Source of the DNA: Strobilurus pachycystidiatus
Taxonomy: Eukaryota > Basidiomycota > Agaricomycetes > Agaricales > Physalacriaceae
Direction of reading: 5' to 3'
Assembly: GCA_019915135.1 (NCBI GenBank)
Contig: JAHLMK010000016.1
Location: 1,116,001-1,180,000, forward strand
DNA length: 64,000 nt
The notes under the pieces were generated by a model. It was not told the origin of the DNA. It did not search any database and was given only the letters and a program-made list of their open reading frames with translations. The position numbers and the translations under genes were made by a program. Of this stretch, positions 62,245 to 64,000 are shown in pieces (positions within the stretch are counted from its first letter, which is position 1; every line of letters starts with the position of its first letter).

Positions 62245-64000
62245 ATGGACACAGCATCTTCGCTTACCCTTCCTCCATCTCTCCTTCACATGGATGACAC
62301 ACCACATCAACGTACTATGACTGACGAATTGGACTGGGGTGCTATAGGTGCAGGCGCTACACTCGACCGCGATAGCATTCGGAGATTGTTACGGGCTCAA
62401 GTGCCATGGGAAGGGATCAGAGCTGTACGATCCAGGTCAACAGCTGAGGATGTTCTGGCGATTTTGGAATCGGTGTGTCTCTACTCGTATCGTAAGACTT
62501 GTCTTCTTTGCTCACCGGCTGGGTAATACGCAGGAACTTGATGCGGCTCAACGGGACCACAGCGAAGCTCAGTATCGGCTTACTTGCGTGAAGTGCCTGC
62601 GGGTGCTATGCGAGCATCAAGGCATTGCGCCTCCGAAATCGTGTCTCTGTTGGCCATTTCCGGACGTCGAGACTGGGAGTGTGAGTGTCTGATATGTGAT
62701 CGATCTATTGTCAGTTTTTTACTTACGCTCATCAGACTGCGGACCCTAGTGTTGATCCCAACACTAAGATCGGGCCAAGCATCATTCGCGACATGCTCCG
62801 ACTTGAGACGCCGTGGAGAGAGATGCAGCACATTCGCCCGCATGTCGCTCAAGCCGTATTGGATATCTTACAGGCGGTGAGTTACGAGTGTCGTGGATCT
62901 GATTTGGGAATATCATTCTGTGTAGGAACGAGACATGCCGAGCGTCCCGGGCGAGGTCTATCGAAGGAAATGCTACAAATGCTTGCGCGAATTGAGCAAG
63001 TGCCACGATATTATTCCCTCACAGCTATATCTGCCGAGGTCCGATCTCGAGAGGACGAACAATATCAGACTGACCGGGGGGCTTTCTTCTGTGAGTGCCG
63101 TCGAATAGAAAGTGACCCGCGGTCTATAACCTTCGTGTGCAGGATATATATCGCGGAAAATACAAAGGTAAACCGGCATGCTTCAAGGTCCTCCGTATAC
63201 ATGCTCAAGGAAAGTTCTCAGTTGAGCATGTCGTCAAGGTAAATACAAGCTACTATAAGCAATATTGCTATGAGTTGTGCTCATCATCTGTTTAGGCATT
63301 CTGTCAAGAGGTAATGATATGGAGGCAGCTGCGACACAGAAACATCATCACGGTCCATGGAGCGACGAGCGACTTGTTCCCGCCGCAGTTCTGCATCGTC
63401 TTGCCGTTCATGGCGAATGGGAATATCAACACTTTCTTGAAAGATCATCCGACACATAATAAATTGAGATTGGCGAGTATCTGCCTTTGATTGCATGAAT
63501 ATGACTGACCTCACTAGGGTCATTGATGTGGCAGCAGGCATGCAATACCTTCACGGCCTGGATCCTTCTGTTATTCATGCAGATATTCGAGGTGTATGTC
63601 GACAGTCATTGAACCATGGTGTACACATACTGATCATCTTCAATTTTAACAGGCAAACATCCTGGTGGCTGACGACCTAAGCTGCTGCCTGACGGACTTT
63701 GGCATCAGTCTCGTCGCGGAGACTCAATTACCGGGATCGAGTACACGTTCTCGAGGGAATATACGCTGGCATGCGCCAGAGCTGCTCGGGGAGTCCGGAA
63801 GGTTTGATGCGGAGCTCATGCCGTCTATGGACGTGTACTCATTTGGCTGTACCATTATCGAGGTCAGTCTTGCATCTACTCATCTGGACATGCGGACTAA
63901 CTATGCCCTTCCCCAGGTCTACACCGGTGAAGTCCCGTATGCTGAATTACGCGACGGTGCCGCGACGATGCAGATTAGGGAAGGAAAGCTACCGACACAG
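62245..64000 (+). CDS. TKL-type protein kinase with duplicated N-terminal module (3' end outside window)
   Basis: The gene runs off the window end. From about ATG 62245 (or 62290) it encodes an acidic start, then two related modules of about 75 residues. Module A: DSIRRLLRAQVPWEGIRAVR...VLAILE, EYxx, then YRLTCVKCLRVLCEHQGIAP. Module B: SIIRDMLRLETPWREMQHIR...VLDILQ, then YRRKCYKCLRELSKCHDIIP. The kinase domain follows: DIYRGKYKGKPACFKVLRIH (ATP Lys likely in CFKVL), FCQEVMIWRQLRHRNIITVH, CIVLPFMANGNINTFL, VIHADIRGANILV (HAD in place of HRD) and LTDFGISLV (DFG), then APELLG and DVYSFGCTIIE. About ten short introns. HxDIxxxNIL replaces the usual loop Arg before the catalytic Asp, as in many mushroom TKL kinases; the Asp and Asn are present, so activity is possible. 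Confidence 0.8.

Overview
The window looks like nuclear DNA of a mushroom-forming basidiomycete (Agaricomycetes). Genes are tightly packed on both strands and broken by many short GT-AG introns of about 45-65 nt. The gene content fits this: D-arabinono-1,4-lactone oxidase, a microsomal P450, an HSPA12-like Hsp70, two F-box/leucine-rich proteins with the agaric MAxxCxxCG-type start, and TKL-type kinases. I see no rRNA, tRNA, CRISPR array or prokaryotic feature. Exon joins were worked out by eye from splice signals and protein-family conservation, so gene ends are more secure than every inner splice site.

Layout. 1.2-3.6 kb: ER chaperone BiP/Kar2 (+). 4.6-6.1 kb: uncharacterised Ala-rich coiled-coil protein (-). 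6.5-7.8 kb: geranylgeranyl diphosphate synthase with an in-frame stop (+). 8.2-15.0 kb: inner-ring nucleoporin Nup192/Nup205 (-), divergent from the ribosome-biogenesis factor NOC2 (+, 15.2-17.8 kb) with a telobox between them. 18.1-18.8 kb: small uncharacterised gene (-). 20.2-23.5 kb: HSPA12-like Hsp70 (+). 23.9-25.5 kb: ALO (+). 25.7-26.6 kb: UBE2G2/Ubc7 E2 enzyme (-), recovered from splice-joined exons each too short to stand out as an ORF. 26.8-31.2 kb: RNA polymerase III subunit RPC2 (-). 31.8-33.2 kb: F-box protein (-). 33.5-38.9 kb: a P450 gene split by a 3.16-kb insertion. 41.0-41.9 kb: UBE2G1/Ubc15 E2 (+). 42.2-46.7 kb: ERCC6L2/Rad26L-like Snf2 ATPase (+). 46.9-48.4 kb: otubain deubiquitinase (+). 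48.9-50.6 kb: F-box protein (+). 51.2-52.8 kb: mitochondrial uS4m (-), divergent from gamma-tubulin complex GCP2 (+, 52.9-55.5 kb). 55.9-57.5 kb: RFT1 (+). 57.8-59.8 kb: LIM-kinase-like kinase with a C-terminal C1-like zinc finger (+). 60.1-61.8 kb: F-box protein (-). 62.2 kb to the edge: TKL kinase with a duplicated N-terminal module, cut by the window end (+).

Most genes are single-copy housekeeping functions (protein folding and glycosylation in the ER, ER-associated ubiquitination, transcription, ribosome assembly, nuclear pore, spindle pole) and do not form one pathway. Three E1/E2-side or deubiquitinating genes and three F-box genes lie within about 36 kb, probably by chance.

The most striking observation is at 33.5-38.9 kb. 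Two apparent half-P450 genes on the minus strand are one gene interrupted by an element of 3156 bp (35105-38260). The element has about 73-bp terminal inverted repeats (first 40 bp perfect) and a 6-bp target duplication AACCAG. Removing the element and one target copy restores an open P450 frame through a conserved region. The element shows no transposase that I recognise but contains a decayed non-LTR retrotransposon fragment. The same P450 carries a tandem duplication whose second copy is read as an intron. Other points of interest are the GGPP synthase stop, a SEC-C-like zinc motif inside the Snf2 ATPase, a start codon apparently split by an intron, and the duplicated module of the last kinase.
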